Assembly: GCA_005765155.1 (NCBI GenBank)
Contig: VCCP01000006.1
Coordinates: 2,554,501-2,618,500 of the forward strand
Origin: Zelopaecilomyces penicillatus
Lineage: Eukaryota > Ascomycota > Sordariomycetes > Hypocreales > Pseudodiploosporaceae
Direction of reading: 5' to 3'
Length of the DNA stretch: 64,000 nucleotides
This document shows, in pieces, positions 37,510 through 51,800 of this stretch (position 1 is its first letter; every line of letters begins with the position of its first letter). The translations under genes were made by a program, and so were the position numbers. The notes below the pieces were generated by a model. That model did no database searches. It was given only the letters and a program-made list of their open reading frames with translations, and had not been told where the DNA came from.

Positions 37510-39415
37510 CTAATCTCCATAATCATCCTCACCATCTACACCCTTAATATTGGCATCCTTCCGAATGGGGATTTTGATTCCCTGGGTGGCAAATGTCTTG
37601 CTTAGAGGTGTACTCTCGCACACCCCAGGAAACTTTTTCGCCGAATACACATTGAATACATCACTAAAACATGACGCCAAAATCGGTGCCCTCCCAGTGT
37701 TCACTTTGGGGGCATTTCCATCTCGAGAAGTAGCATTTCGTGGGCCAACATTGACAAATGAAAATCTGAGGCTATTCGACCAATTAGCTATAATATGTCG
37801 AGATTCGGCATGTCAATGCAACGTACCGGAAAGGGCCTTCGGTTCTAACACTGAGATCCTGGAGAACAAACCAAACGCCGACTTGATCTGAGGTGTCGCT
37901 GAGGCGGAATGCGCTCGCAGCAAGGCTACCGATAAGATTACGGGTGAACATCCCCTGCGGTTGCCCACCCACCATTGCCATCCTTGTCAAGGAGCTTTGG
38001 TCTTGTCCGTACCCGGTAGAGCCAGTAGTCCCATTTCTGCCAAACGAGGTCATGCTGACCTGGGATGGCAACGATGAAACCCCGCTGTCAGAGCGATATG
38101 CTTGATGTTGCGGGAAGTATTGTTGTGGAGGACCATAGGTAGCATGTGACGGGTACGTGGTGGGACCTGTTCCGTGATGTCAGTACCCGAAAGTGGCACA
38201 AATCTATCCGGTCACAGAAGGTTACTACCTTGTGCGTAACTGGGTTGTGCTTGGAAGCTTTGAGTGTAACTGACGGGGTTAGATGTATTATATGCCGAAT
38301 CACGACCTGGAATGCCGTGCTGGCCGTATGCAACGACGCCAACATCTCCACCATTGAGCGTGGTGTAAGAATATGGAGTGGTAGCAGAGATAGAGGGACT
38401 GCTTGTCGAAGACCGAACCAAGTTAACCTCACGCGTTCCATCCTCGTTCCAGAGATCAACGTTCAGAACGAACATAGAGTGATCAATATCGCTACAGGGG
38501 TTGTTAAAATATGTCAATGTATCGAAAAAAGCCGAAAGAGTCGTTGTAATAAACATACTTGCAGTCAACTTCCTTGCCAGTAATCAAGTCAATGATGACT
38601 AATCGCACACATGGCGGAGGCGTGATAGGACGTCGATCCTGAGACTAGTTAGACAAGCATAGAGTGATCAATATTAAAGTGGAAGCGCAGTAACCTTGTC
38701 TCCAAACCCACACATGCGGGCGCGTCGTGGTTGTTGCACAACATCGAGCCTAACTGCGTATCAGTGAGTCTGAATGTATTGAAGGTCTGACCAAAGCTAA
38801 CTGGTATTTGCGGCCGGTAGATTCGTCTACCTTAGAGAGTGGTAACAGCATCTGTGGGGAGCCTGGCTTTTGATCAGAAGCGATGACTGCGTTGGGGGCG
38901 GTTGCTGCAGTCTCATGAAGTCGTGTGGGGTGACTTGAAGTTTGATGGGATTGTGGTAGGGTTTGAGCTGTTATCTGGTGCGGGTGTGGATGTGAGTGTG
39001 GATGCACCTGGTTTTGGTGTTGTTGGAGGTGCTGATATTGATGATGATGCAAATGTTGATGTTGATGTTGATGCTGGTGCTGATGCTGGTTATGAGGTAG
39101 GAGAGGCTGTTGATAGAGACTGGTAGACAGGTGGTTATGTGAGTGGGTATGTGAGTTCTGGTTCGAAATTTGGTGATGTGGTGATTGAGGTTGGGACTGA
39201 GCCGGGTGAGTATGTGAAGGAGCATGCGTTGGCGGTAGTGGATGAGAATGAACTGGGGGGTGCGAGTTCGGGCGAGAATGGTGTGTTTGAGATTGCTCGT
39301 GAAGTTGAAATGAGTGACTGGTGCCTGGCCCGGAGCTTGAAGCAGGTGTTGGTTGCTCGTAACTGGGTCCTCCAATAGGCATTTGCTGCGATATGTCCGG
39401 CGGAGGGTAGTGCAT
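37510..39415 (-). CDS. velB: VelB, velvet-domain transcription regulator
   Basis: VelB is a nuclear fungal regulator. In studied species it pairs with VeA (with LaeA, coordinating development and secondary metabolism) or VosA (spore viability). I place six exons at 39415-38802, 38749-38695, 38638-38559, 38491-38229, 38166-37827 and 37771-37510. They total 1614 nt, or 537 residues. The introns are 52-67 nt with GT...AG ends, and every junction restores conserved velvet sequence: KYQLDVVQQP, RARMCGFGDKDRRPITPPP, KEVDCNDIDHSMF, PFRLRFSFVNVG. The velvet domain is split as usual for VelB: residues about 200-285, a Ser/Gln/Tyr-rich insert, then about 408-525 (GMFTRNLIGS, WFVLQDLSVRTEG, SAKKFPGV, KIPIRKD). 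The first ~190 residues are His/Gln/Pro-rich, making it longer than the ~370-residue Aspergillus protein. I chose MHYPPPD (39415) for its ACCATG context; the frame stays open to 39649. No RIP damage is visible. Confidence 0.93.
38965..39130 (-). repeat. His/Gln-coding low-complexity tract in velB exon 1
   Basis: Trinucleotide-like CAT/CAG/CAC repeats encode alternating His-Gln and His-rich runs (HQHQHQHQHQHLHHHQ and neighbours). Such tracts vary in length between strains by slippage. The antisense strand is also open here, but only as a consequence of the repeat. Confidence 0.8.
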
Positions 39416-39725
39416 GGTAAATCCTGGCGACGGAGATGACACGGCTAGGTCTCCTCGATTGATTCTTGCATAGGTTAATCGCCTCAGAGAGCATGGAATG
39501 AATGTCAAAATGGCACGTCGATGTTGTAGACAAGTGGAGAAACGAGTAGCGGGCAACAGCAGCTTATGAAAGGTGGGGTTGTTTCCAGCCATGCGGCTGC
39601 CAGGTAACTGTAGTACAGTGCACCACAGGTAATTCCAAGCCCACCCCACCAGTAAATGTATAACTGTCCCAATTTCTTTCTATATAAAAAACAATGTTTA
39701 ACTCTCAGATGTGATAACTATTTCT
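39416..39725 (-). promoter_or_regulatory. velB 5' leader and remaining promoter
   Basis: The normal-composition island extends only about 310 bases above the chosen start codon before RIP-like DNA begins near 39725. A TATA-like TTTTTATATAG lies near 39679-39690 on the minus strand. Upstream in-frame ATGs at 39649 and 39592 are not preferred, because the peptide they add resembles nothing in velvet proteins. No binding site could be assigned. Confidence 0.5.
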
Positions 39726-41840
39726 ATAATACCTTAATATATATAAGACAGATATTAAAATTTTAATAAAATATAGGAATTTTAATAAAATATAATTTAA
39801 GATATATTAAATAATATATTATATTAATTTAAAGTATTTATAATATTATATAATATCCTATATAATAAATACTAAGAAAATATATTTTTATTTTAAATAA
39901 TAATTTAAGCTTTTAAAATTAATTAAAAGATTTTTTTTTTTAATTATTATAATTCTTTTATTTTAAATTAAAATCTTTTTTTTTAAAGTTTATATTATTT
40001 TATATTTAATAATTTTAAATTTATTATTAAAATTAAAAGATATTTTTATTAATAAATTTAAATATTTATTTTTTATTATAAATATTTAAAAAATAATTAT
40101 AATACTTATAATTTTAAAAGATTAATTTATATAAATAAATAAATTATATTTAAATAAATTAAAATTATTAATAATAATAATTATATTAAATACAATTATA
40201 TTTTTAAAATATAAAATATATTTATATTTATATTTAATTATATTTATAAAGAATATTTAAATATATTAATAAATAATTATTATAATAAAATAAAATAAAA
40301 TAATATATTTTATATAATCTTATAAGTATATCTTTATTTATAATAAAGATTAAATTAATAAAGAAATTAATTATTTTAAATTTAATATTTAAGGATATTA
40401 ATATAATATTATATTTAATATAAAGATATTAAAGAATATAAATTTATATTAAATTATTTTAAATAATTTAATAATAGTTTATAAATTAATTAAAAGATAA
40501 ATTAAATATAATAAAGTATTATTATATTATTTTTAAAAGATTATAAAGATTTAATAATTATAAATAAAATAAGAAAAGTATATTTTATAATTAATAAAAA
40601 AATCCTTTTTTTAAGAAATTATATTAAAAGATTATATAATAATTATTAATAATAAATTTTAGGGAATTATTCTTAATTTTAAAATAATTATAAAATAATT
40701 ATAAAAATACTTTAAAATAAATTATTTTTAAATATAAAAAAATAGTTTATATTTATATTAAAGAATATTATAAATATATTAAATTATCTTTTAAAGAACT
40801 TAAAATAAGGCTTTTTTTATATAATTAAAATAAATATAAATCTAGATTATAATTAATAAAAAGCTTATTTTTATTAAAATCTAAATATTAATTATTAATA
40901 AACTAAAGATATTATAAAAGTATATTAAAGAATATTTAAAAAAGAATATATTTAATTATTTATATTTAAAATAAAATATCTTAATATATTTATATTATAA
41001 AAGAATAATATAAATTATAATTAATTATAAATTATTAGTTATTAATATTAATTATAATTAAGAATTATATACCTTTGTTATTAATTAATAAATTATATAA
41101 TTAATTATATAAATTAAGCTAGTTTATTATTTTAAACCTTAAAAGTATATAATTTAATTTAAATAAATAAAGATAATAAATAAAAGATTACTTTTTAATT
41201 TAAATTTAAATTCTTTAAATATTTAATAATATCTTTTAGCTTAATTAATACCTTTATAATATTTTAATATATAATTAAAAATAGTTTTTAAAAATATTTA
41301 AATATCTTTATAATAATAAACTTAAATAATATCTTATTTTCTTTTAAATAATAAAATAATTTAAAATATATATTTATAAAATCTTATAATTATTTTAAAA
41401 TAATAATATTTTTATTAAATTAAAAAATATAAATTTTATAAATAAATAATTATCTTTTTAAAATATATCTTTTTATTTAATAAAATTTAAATAAAATTAA
41501 TTAATATTATAAAATATTATAAATATATAAGAGTTTTTAAGCTTTATTAATTATAATTAAAAGTATATTTATAATTATAATAATTTAATTATAACTTTTT
41601 TTATTTAATCTTATATTATAACTTAAGCTTATAAAAGGCTAATATTTATTTATATAAGATATATAATCCCTTTTAAATTAATAAATAAAAAAAATAAAAA
41701 AAAACCCTTATTCTTTTTTATATTAATATTTTCTTTTTATATTATTATAATATTATTCATTACTTTTTTATATATAATAAATCTTATCTTTATATTTATT
41801 AATTAATAAAGAATTAGCTTAATATATATAATACCTTTAT
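39726..41840. other. Unassigned A+T-rich desert
   Basis: Starts abruptly at the velB island edge. Composition is RIP-like; no coding or structural signature found. Confidence 0.6.
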
Positions 41841-42227
41841 TTTAATAAAGAAAAAACAATATATATAATAATATATTATACTTAAAGCTAATTAAATAAT
41901 CTAGAATAGCTATATATAATTAAATATAAATATAAGATTTAAAATAATTAAAAAAAGCTATAAAGCTATAATAAATAAAAATAAATTTAAAAGATTAATT
42001 AATTATACTATTTTTAATCTAGAAATTAATTAAAATATATCTAATTAATTATTAAAAGATATCTAGGATTTTAAAGAAAATAAAGAAAAAGCTCTAAATA
42101 TAATAATAAAGCCTATAATTTAAATATACCTTATCTATTTATATAGACTAGCCCTTTAAAGCTATAACTAATATAATTCCCATAATTATCTTTAATAAAA
42201 AAAGATATATCTAATCTATTTATTAAA
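41841..42227 (-). repeat. Element F copy 1 (LTR-like), RIP-mutated
   Basis: 387 bp aligning to the better-preserved copy at 60107. It is followed on the right by ACCCTTTTAATAAATATTAAA, which also follows copy 2. On the minus strand that flank reads AAAAGGGT against the F terminus, resembling a polypurine tract before a 3' LTR. No target duplication is visible. Orientation is given on that reading and is tentative. Confidence 0.6.
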
Positions 42228-45200
42228 ACCCTTTTAATAAATATTAAAAATATTTTTATTATTAATTATATTAATATTTATATTTATATTAAGCTAGTTT
42301 AATTATATAAATACTTTATTATTAGATTATTAAATAAATTATTTTTTTCATTTTATTTATTTATAATTAAATATCTTTTATATATTAAAATCCTTTAAAT
42401 CCTTTAATATTCTTAAAATCTTTAATCTTAATATTATTATAAAAAGAGATAATATTATAGATTATATTTAAGCTATATAATATTTCAATCTATTAAGCTA
42501 GATTATATTATTAATAAATACTTTAAAGATGTTAAGGGTATATAGCTTTTTAATCTTATTTATCTTTTAATAATAATAATATTAAAAGCTTATATTAATT
42601 CTCTTTTTTAATTATATAAAGAGTTTATATATAATACTTTATATAAATTTAAAGCTTTATTAAATTAATTTATAATCTTAAAATATAATAATAATATCCT
42701 ATTATTTAAAGTTTATAAATAACCTTTTAAATAGTTTTATTTTATTATAATATAGGTTTTATTTTAATTTTATTATTTCTATATAATATTGTTTACTTTA
42801 TAATATTTTATGATTATATTATTAAGGTATTAATTATATAATCTAAAATCTAATACCTGTTTAAGCCTTAAAATATAATTTTAATTATTTTTTAAATAAA
42901 ATTTTATTTATTTTTCCTTATATCTATCTTTTAATTAATAATATTTATAATTATAAATTTATTATTATCTTAATTTATATAATTTATAAATAATAATTTA
43001 ATTTAATTATATTTATATTAATACTTATATATTTATATATTAAATCTATATTATATTAAACTAGGTTTAAAGTATTAGACTCTTTAATATCTTTAACTTA
43101 TATTATTATCCTATAAAGTATAATAAAAAAAAGGCCTTAATATTAAACTATATTTAAAATAATTCTAAATCTTAATTATCTTTTATAATAAGTATTTTAT
43201 ATAAGATAATATATATTAAAGTCTTTAATAAAAATACATTATACTTTTAGTTATTTTATATTTATTAATAATATAATATATATTCTTTTATTATAGGATT
43301 TTAAATAAATAGATTATATTATAAGGGTATTATCCCTTTATTTAATTATAAGATAAGCTGAATCTTTATTTATTTATTATAATTATAATATAAGATTATA
43401 TCTTTTATACATATATATAGCTATATAATTATTATATTATATTATATAATATTTATTTTTATTTATTATATAGGATATCTTAATTTATAAGCTTATAAAT
43501 AGCTCTTATATAATAATAATATTATATTTATTATATAATTATATTAATAATTCTACTCTTTTTAAGCTCTCTTCTATTATATTTTAATTAGAGCTAAAAA
43601 TATCATTATTAATCCTTATATCTATTTATTATTATTTCTTTGAATAATTAATTAAATTCTTTAAAATAGATTTAATACTAGTATTATATATAAATAGTTA
43701 TATATCTATTATCATAATTATATTATAATATATTAAATTGAATAAAAAAGGCTTATATTTATAAGCTTTTTTTAATCTATTAATCTTTATTTATTTCTTA
43801 ACATATATACTTAAAAAGGCTATATATTATTTATTATAAATTATATAACTCTATAACTATTTATTCTCTTTAATAATATATTTATTAAATCTTTTAGAAT
43901 AAATATTAGTATTTTTATTATAAAATCTATATATTATTATTATAATATTATAAGTATAGGCTTTATATTTAAATTTTAAGTATTTAAAATACTTAATTAA
44001 TTTAATAGCTTTATTAAAGAGTTTATATTTATAAAAGCTCTTTTTAAATATAATTTCTTTTTTTATTAATTTATTAATACTTTTTAATATAATAATTTTA
44101 AAAAGAAGTAGTATCTTTATTATAATTATATTATAAGAAAATCTAATATATAGATAGATAATTAATTTAATAATATTTTATTATTAAATTTTAATCTTAA
44201 CAATATTTTATTATTAAATCTTAATCTTAATAATATTCTTATTTTATATTTATAATAATAATATTAGAATACCTTTAATTAATATTAAATAAACTTTTAT
44301 AAAAATTAAGATATTAGATTTAAATATTAAAAGCTAGATAGCTTTATTTATAATCTATTATTTTATTAAAATAAAAAAGATAATAGCTATATTATTATTA
44401 TATAATCTTTTTTATTATTATTATATCTTTATAATTTATTATTATTATAAGAATATTAAGATTACTTTTAATTAATCTATTAATAATATTATTATTTATA
44501 ATAGTTTTAATAATAAATTTATAAATATATCTTTTAGATATTATCTTTATTATAAAAGTATTAAGCTTTTTTAATATCCGTTTTATTATTATTATTTATA
44601 TAGATTAATTTAATTTAATAATATTAAATTCTTTTTTAATCTTTAGTTTTTTATATTCCTTTTATTTATAATTCAATATTATAGCTTTTTCTTATATTAT
44701 TAATTCTAATATATTAAAGGATATAAATATTATAATCTTTAATATATAAATATATATAATATTTATAGTATCTGTAATAATATCCCTTTTAAAGCTATTA
44801 TATAATATTTCAGTTAAGAGTATTTAAATCTATTAAATTTAATTCTTATATTAATATATATATTAGAAGTAGCTTTATTAAATATAATACTTATAAGTTT
44901 TAAAGGCTTTTTTTATAAGAGTTATTAAAAGATAATAACATAATATCTATATTATATATATTATCTTAATCTTTTTAAAGATTAATAATTTATTTATTTT
45001 ATAAAATATTATTATTTTATATATAATATTATTATAGATTATTATAATATAAATAATTTATATTATATAAAGAGAAGATTCTTATATTTTTATAATAAGC
45101 TTTATAGATATTAAATTTTATAATATAATTTGTTTTTAAATCCTAAATTAATATATAATAAATATAACTATATTATTAAATTTAATATATAATAATTATA

Positions 45201-45370
45201 TATATTTTATATAGTATATTATAATATTATTAAATAAACAGTATTATATATATATATAATATAAGCCTTAATAAAATAGATTAATTTAAATTTATTTAAT
45301 ATAAATTCTAGTCTATTAATCTATAATTATTTTTTATATATTCTTTAAGCTTTTTTTAATTAAAGATAAA
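42228..45370. repeat. Unidentified repeat segment P1, adjoining element F copy 1
   Basis: About 2.3 kb (roughly 42380-44640) is similar to P2 (45920-48304) in the same orientation, so this is an interspersed repeat. Its first ~250 bases also match the sequence right of F copy 2 (54760-55020). Minus-strand translation gives longer stretches free of TAA/TAG than expected for such DNA, but no transposase or polymerase motif I recognise. It may be the interior of the element whose LTR is F. Confidence 0.5.
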
Positions 45371-45919
45371 TATTATTTATATTGGAATTATTATTAAATA
45401 GATTTATATTATTAATAAATCCTATTATATTTAAACCTTAAATTTTAATTAAAGCTTAATATAAGATAATAATATATAAAATAAAAAGGATTAAAGAAAA
45501 TAAGGATTCTTATAATACCTTTATAAAAATAAAATATAAATCTATTATAATATTATTTAAATATAATCTTATTATACTTTTATTAAAATAATTTTATAAT
45601 TAATCTATTATTTATTTTAAGAATCTTTTTTTTAAAAGATTTAAAAAAGTTTATAATATAGGATTATCTTAATAATCTTTTTTATTATAATTAATAAAAA
45701 ATTAAATCTTTATTCTTTAATAATTTAATAAATTATTAGATTTTTCTTTAGCTTTTTTAAGATTATTATAATTATATTATAAAATTATTATAAGAAATAT
45801 TATAATTTAAAGCTTATAATTATTAAATATAATATTATTATATAAAATAATTAATTATAAGTTTTAAAAATTCTTATAAAGATATTATCTTTATTAAAGG
45901 CTTTTTATATTTTAATATT
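45371..45919. other. Unassigned A+T-rich desert between P1 and P2
   Basis: No recognisable content. Confidence 0.5.
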
Positions 45920-48304
45920 ATAAAGTATTTATTTAACTTTTATTAATTAAATTATTTTATTAATTTAGATTTTATTATTTTTCAAAATCTTAAGTATTTT
46001 TATTATCTTTTTTTAAAAAAAGAATTTTTTAATTAAAATTAATATCTTCTTTATAATTATAATAATCTCAATATTATTATTATATTTTAATAATAATAAT
46101 ATTAATAATTTTAAAGATATCTAGCTTTTAAATTTAATCTATTTTTTTAAATCTTATATTCTCTTTTCTTTTAATAAAATTAATATTAATAGCTTATATT
46201 AATTCTTTTCTTTATTAAATAAAGGATTTTATTATAATTCTTTTTTTTATATAAAGTTTATTTAAATTTATTTATAATCTTAAAGTATAATAATAATATT
46301 TTATTTCTTTAAGCTTTTAAATTATTTTTTAAATAATCTTATTCTATTAAGATATAAATATTTCTTTAATTTTATTATATTTTTAAAGTATTATATTATT
46401 TATATACCTTTATAATTATATTATTAATATATTTATTTTTATATTAATATATTGATATTTTTATTAATTATAAAAGATTAATTTAATTAAATCTTTTATC
46501 TTTATTATATTTATTTTTCTTTAAGCCTATCCTTTTATTATATTAATTTAAGAATAAAATCTTATTATAATCTTAATCTTTATTATTTATAAAAAATAAT
46601 TAAATCCTATTATATTTATATTAATATCTTAATATTTATATAATAAATCCAAATTATATTAAATTAGATTTAAAATATTAATTTATTAATTATTTCTAAT
46701 TTAAATAATTATTCTATAATAATTAATTAATAAAAATATTATTATTATTTTAATCTAAATATAATCTAGATTTTTAATTAATTTCTATAATAAATACTTT
46801 ATATTAAATAATATATATTAACATTATTTATAAGAATATATGTTTTTTTATAATTAAAATATCTTTATAAAAAATATAATTTATAATCTTTTATTATAAG
46901 GTTTAAAGTATTTAAATTATATTATAAAGGTATTTTTATTTTATTTTAAAATAATATAAGCTTAATCTTTATTAGCTTATTATATTTATATTATAAGATT
47001 ATATTTCTTATAAATATAAATAATTATATAATTATTATTTTATATTATATTATATATATCTTTTTTTATAATAAAGAATACTTTTATTTATTAATTAATT
47101 AATAATTCTTATATAGTAATAATATTATATTCTTTATATAATTATATTAATATCTTAGCTTTATTTAAGCCCTTTTTTAATACTTTAATATAATATAAAT
47201 AATATTATAAAAAAAGAATAATTATATAGCCTTTTTATATTATTATTATTATTATAGTATTTATTATAAAGGCTATAATTATATTTTAATTAAAACTAAA
47301 AATATTATTATTTATCTTTATATTAATAATATTTTATCTGTTATAAGAATAATTAATTAAATCTTTAAAAAGCTTTATATTTATATTATATTAAGGTAAT
47401 TAAGTATTTATTATATTTATTATATTATAATATATTAAATTCAATTAAAGGGATTTATATTTATAGGCTTTTATAAATTTCTTTATCTTAATTTATTTTT
47501 TAGGATATATTTATAAAGGCTTTATATAAATTAATATAAATAATATAGCTTTATAATAATATATTCTTTTATATAAAAGATTTATTAAATCCTTTAAGAT
47601 ATATATTTATACCCTTATTATAAAAATAATATATTATCTTTATTATATTATAGATATAAATCTTATATTTATATTTAAAATATTTAAAATATCTTATTAA
47701 TTAAATTATTCTATTATAAGGTTTATATTTATAAAAACCTTATTTAAAAAAAAGCTTTTTTTAAATAAATATATATATATTTTTAAAGATAATAATTTTA
47801 AAAAGAAGTATTATTTTTATAATAATAATACTTTAAAATAATTTAATATATATTCTTAATATTATTTTAATTAGATTTTATTAATAGATTTTAATTTTAA
47901 TATTATCTTTATTTTATAAATATAATAGTAATACTAGGATTTCTTTTATTAATATTAAATAGGTTTCTATAATATTTAAAATATTTAATTTAAATATTAT
48001 AAATTAAATAATCTTATTTATAATTTATTAAAATATAAAATTAATAAAGATTATTATAACATTATTATTTAATATATATTTAATTCTTATTATATTCTTA
48101 TAATATATTATTATAATAAAGATATTAAGATTCTTATTAATTAATTAATTTATAATATTATCTTTAATTATAGATTTAATAATTAATTTATTAATATATA
48201 TTTAAGATATAATCTTTATAATAAAAGTATTAATTATTTTTAATATTCCTTTAATTATAATTATTTAAATAAATTAAATTTTTTTTATAATATTAAATTC
48301 TTTA
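45920..48304. repeat. Unidentified repeat segment P2
   Basis: Matches P1 (42380-44640) over most of its length, with small insertions and deletions. It is cut at 48304-48309 by the 5' LTR of gypsy D, so it is older than D. Function unknown. Confidence 0.5.
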
Positions 48305-48309
48305 AAAAT

Positions 48310-48499
48310 TATAACAGGATTATAAGATATAAGATATATATACCTAAAATAATATATAACCCTTAGATATATAATACTTCTTAGCTTACTTTTATTATTA
48401 TAATATAAATAAAATAAATAATAATCTTTTATAATAATAATACTTAAATATAATTATCCTTATCCTATCTAACTATTATAAATTAAACCTATTATTATA
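48310..48499 (+). repeat. 5' LTR of gypsy D
   Basis: 190 bp, TATAACAGGATTATAAGA (ancestrally TGTAACAGG) to CCTATTATTATA. Identical in length to the solo LTR at 25449-25638. Confidence 0.82.
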
Positions 48500-48899
48500 A
48501 TTTTATTACTTCTTTATATAATTACCTAGGATAAATATAATTATATTATATAAAACCTTAATATAAAAAGGATAAAAACTAAAAAAAGTATTTCTAGAAT
48601 ATCTAGATAATATTAATTAAAATACCCTAGCTTTAAATAAATCCTTTAATTAAAGATAATTAATTATAAAAAGATCTAAAATATAATTAAAACTCTAATA
48701 AAAGATAATTTAAAAATAATAATATTAGATTAATAATCTTCTTTTAATATTTTAGATAGAAATATAATTAAAGATCTAATAAAATAATAATAATTCTAAT
48801 TATAATATAAGGCTTATAAAATTAATTTTAATTATTTATTTATTTTATAAAGGATTATTAAAAAATTAAGAAAACTAAAAAAATAATTTAAATTATTAT

Positions 48900-51800
48900 C
48901 TTTAAGGAAATAAAAAAGTATATTATAATATAGAAAATCGAATTAATAAAGTAATTAATAATATAAATTAAAAGTATTTAAAGTTATTAAATATAAAATA
49001 CTAGATAAATCCTTAATAAAAAGGAATTAATTTATAATTAAATTAGGATATATTTATTATATAAATCAAATATCTATTTAAGGATTTTAGTTTTTAGATA
49101 ATAGATATTTATTTAATATATAATTCCTTAATATAAAGACTTAATTAATTATTATAAGATTTCTTTTTAATTCTAAGATATTAAAAAGCCTATATAAAGC
49201 TTATAAAGATATAATTAATATTATTTTTCTTTATTAAGCTTAATTATTATTTTAGATTAATATAAAGATAAATAATAAAGAATTCCTAATAATATATAAA
49301 GGAATAATTAAGGTAATAGAATAGTTATAAAAAGATTATAAAATAAAGAGAAAACTATAGGATTAATAAAAAGAAAATAATAAAACCTAATATATTACTT
49401 AAAAAAGAAAACTAAATAAATAAAAGAAATTTAAATATAATTAAAAAACCTATTAATATAATAATAAATAAAAAAGAAATAATTAATATTATATAGATTT
49501 TATTTAATTATAAAGAAGATTATTTAAATCTTATATTTTAAAATAAGAGCTTAAATTTAAATTAATTAATAAAACTAAGCCTATTCTAAATATAAAAAGA
49601 AAGGCTATTATAATTAATAAAATTTATTTACTATTTCTATAATAATCCTAATTATATAATAAAATACTATCTAAAAAGTATTATAAATATAATAAATAAT
49701 AAATTATTTTAAAACCAGAAAAATAATAATTAATATAATCTAAAAAAAGATTATTAAATAAAATAAGCTTTTTAACTTTAATTAAAAAGATAGATATTAA
49801 TATAATTATTTATTTTTATATATTAATAATAATTAAGGGATAAAATACTATCAAAATATATATAAACCTTAATATATATTTAAAGTTAAACCTAATTAAT
49901 AAAATATTTATAAAAAAAAAATTAAAATAAATATCTATAAAAAAATCCTTTCTTTAAAAATAATAAATAAAGGATTAATTTATATTTATAATACTTAAAA
50001 AGTATTTATTATATTTATTGATTTAAAAGGGTTTATCTAGAAATTTATTTATATTTATCTAAGGATTAATTATAATCTAAGAAAGAAAGGAAATCTTATC
50101 CTATTTAAAATATTAATATTATAAAAATATTAAATATATTTAAGTATATATAATAGTTTTTAATGATTTAAATAAGTTTAGAATAAAATAAAAGTAGTAT
50201 AGCTATATAAATTTATAAAGGTTTATTAAAATAAATCAATTATTTTATTAGTTATTTATTTAAATATATTAATTTTTCTATTAAAAAAGAAATAGATAAA
50301 AGTATTCTAAGATATTAAAAAATTATTATTAGAATTATATAATTTCCTTAATATTTTTTAATCTAATAATATTAAAATATTATCTATATATAAGAGAATA
50401 GATTATATTATTAATCTATTATTAAATAAAACTTTATTATATAATATTATTTATTTTTTATCTTAATAAGAGTTATAAAAGCTATAAAAATATCTTAATA
50501 AAAGTTTATTATTTAAATATATATAAGCCTTTAAGAGCCCTATAAATATATTAATTTTTTTTATATCTAAAAAGGATAAGACCCTTAAATTATATATAGA
50601 TTATTAAGATCTTAATAGGGTTATAAAGAAGAATTATTATACTTTATCTTTTATTATAAAGATCCTAGATAGGATTATAAATATTAAATCTTTCTTAAAA
50701 ATTAATATTAAGGATATTTATTATTAAATTAGAATTAAAAAAGGAAATAAATAAAAAATAACTTTTTAAATATATTATAGCTATTATAAATATCTAATAA
50801 TATCCTTTAATTTAATTAATATATTAATAATATTTTAATATTATATTTATAAGATATTAAGTAAATTAATTAATATAATTTATATTATTTATTTTAATAA
50901 TATTTTAATCTTTTTTAAAATATATAAAAATATATAAAATATATTAAATAAATATTATAAAGCTTAAGGGCTATAAAATTATATATTAACTTAAAGAAAT
51001 ATTAATTCTATAAAAAAATAATAAAGTTTTTAGATTTTATCTTATTCTTAAAAAGAATAATAATAAATTTAAATAGAATTATAATAATTATAAAGTAATA
51101 AAAGCTAAAAACCTATAAGGAAATATAAATCTTTCTTAGATTTTATAATTTTTATTAAAGATTTATTTATTAATATTTTAATATTATAATATTATTAAAT
51201 ACTTTATTAAAAGGGAGTATTAATAAAAAAAAGCTAAAAAGAATTATTTTAAATCCTATTAAATAATAAGCTTTTTTTAGGCTTAAAAATATATTCTAAG
51301 AAATATTATTATTTTATTATTTTAATTTATAATATTAAATATATTTTAAGATTAATATATCTGGATTTATAATAATAGGTATTATATTATAATAAAATAA
51401 TAATTCTATATAATATCCTTTAGCCTTTTAATCTTAAAATTTATATTAATAAAGATTAATTATAATACCTTTAATTAAAAGATATTTATTATTATTTATT
51501 TATCTTAATATTAATAAAGATATATAAAAGGGTTTATAAAATAAATAAAGGTATTATTTAATTATTAAAATCTTAAATCTTTTATATCTTAAATAAAATT
51601 ATTAAAAAAATAAGCTAGATAATATATAATATTAATATCTTATAATTTTATTATTAAGTATTAATTAAATAAATTAAATCTAATAAATACTTTATTAAGG
51701 TATTTAGATTATAAATATAAAGCTTTAAATAATCTAGATTTATTTTCTATATTATAATCTAGATTTATAAAATCTATTATAATTAATTAAAATAATAATA

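Noticed and set aside
38902..39126. Plus-strand open frame opposite velB exon 1
   Set aside because: It is the antisense of the CAT/CAG repeat tract, which has no stop codons in that frame. The minus-strand gene model is complete and conserved.
39416..39649. Longer velB start at 39649 or 39592
   Set aside because: The frame is open, but the extra peptide (MGWAWNYLW onward) does not look like a velvet N-terminus, and MHYPPPD has a better start context. Not excluded.
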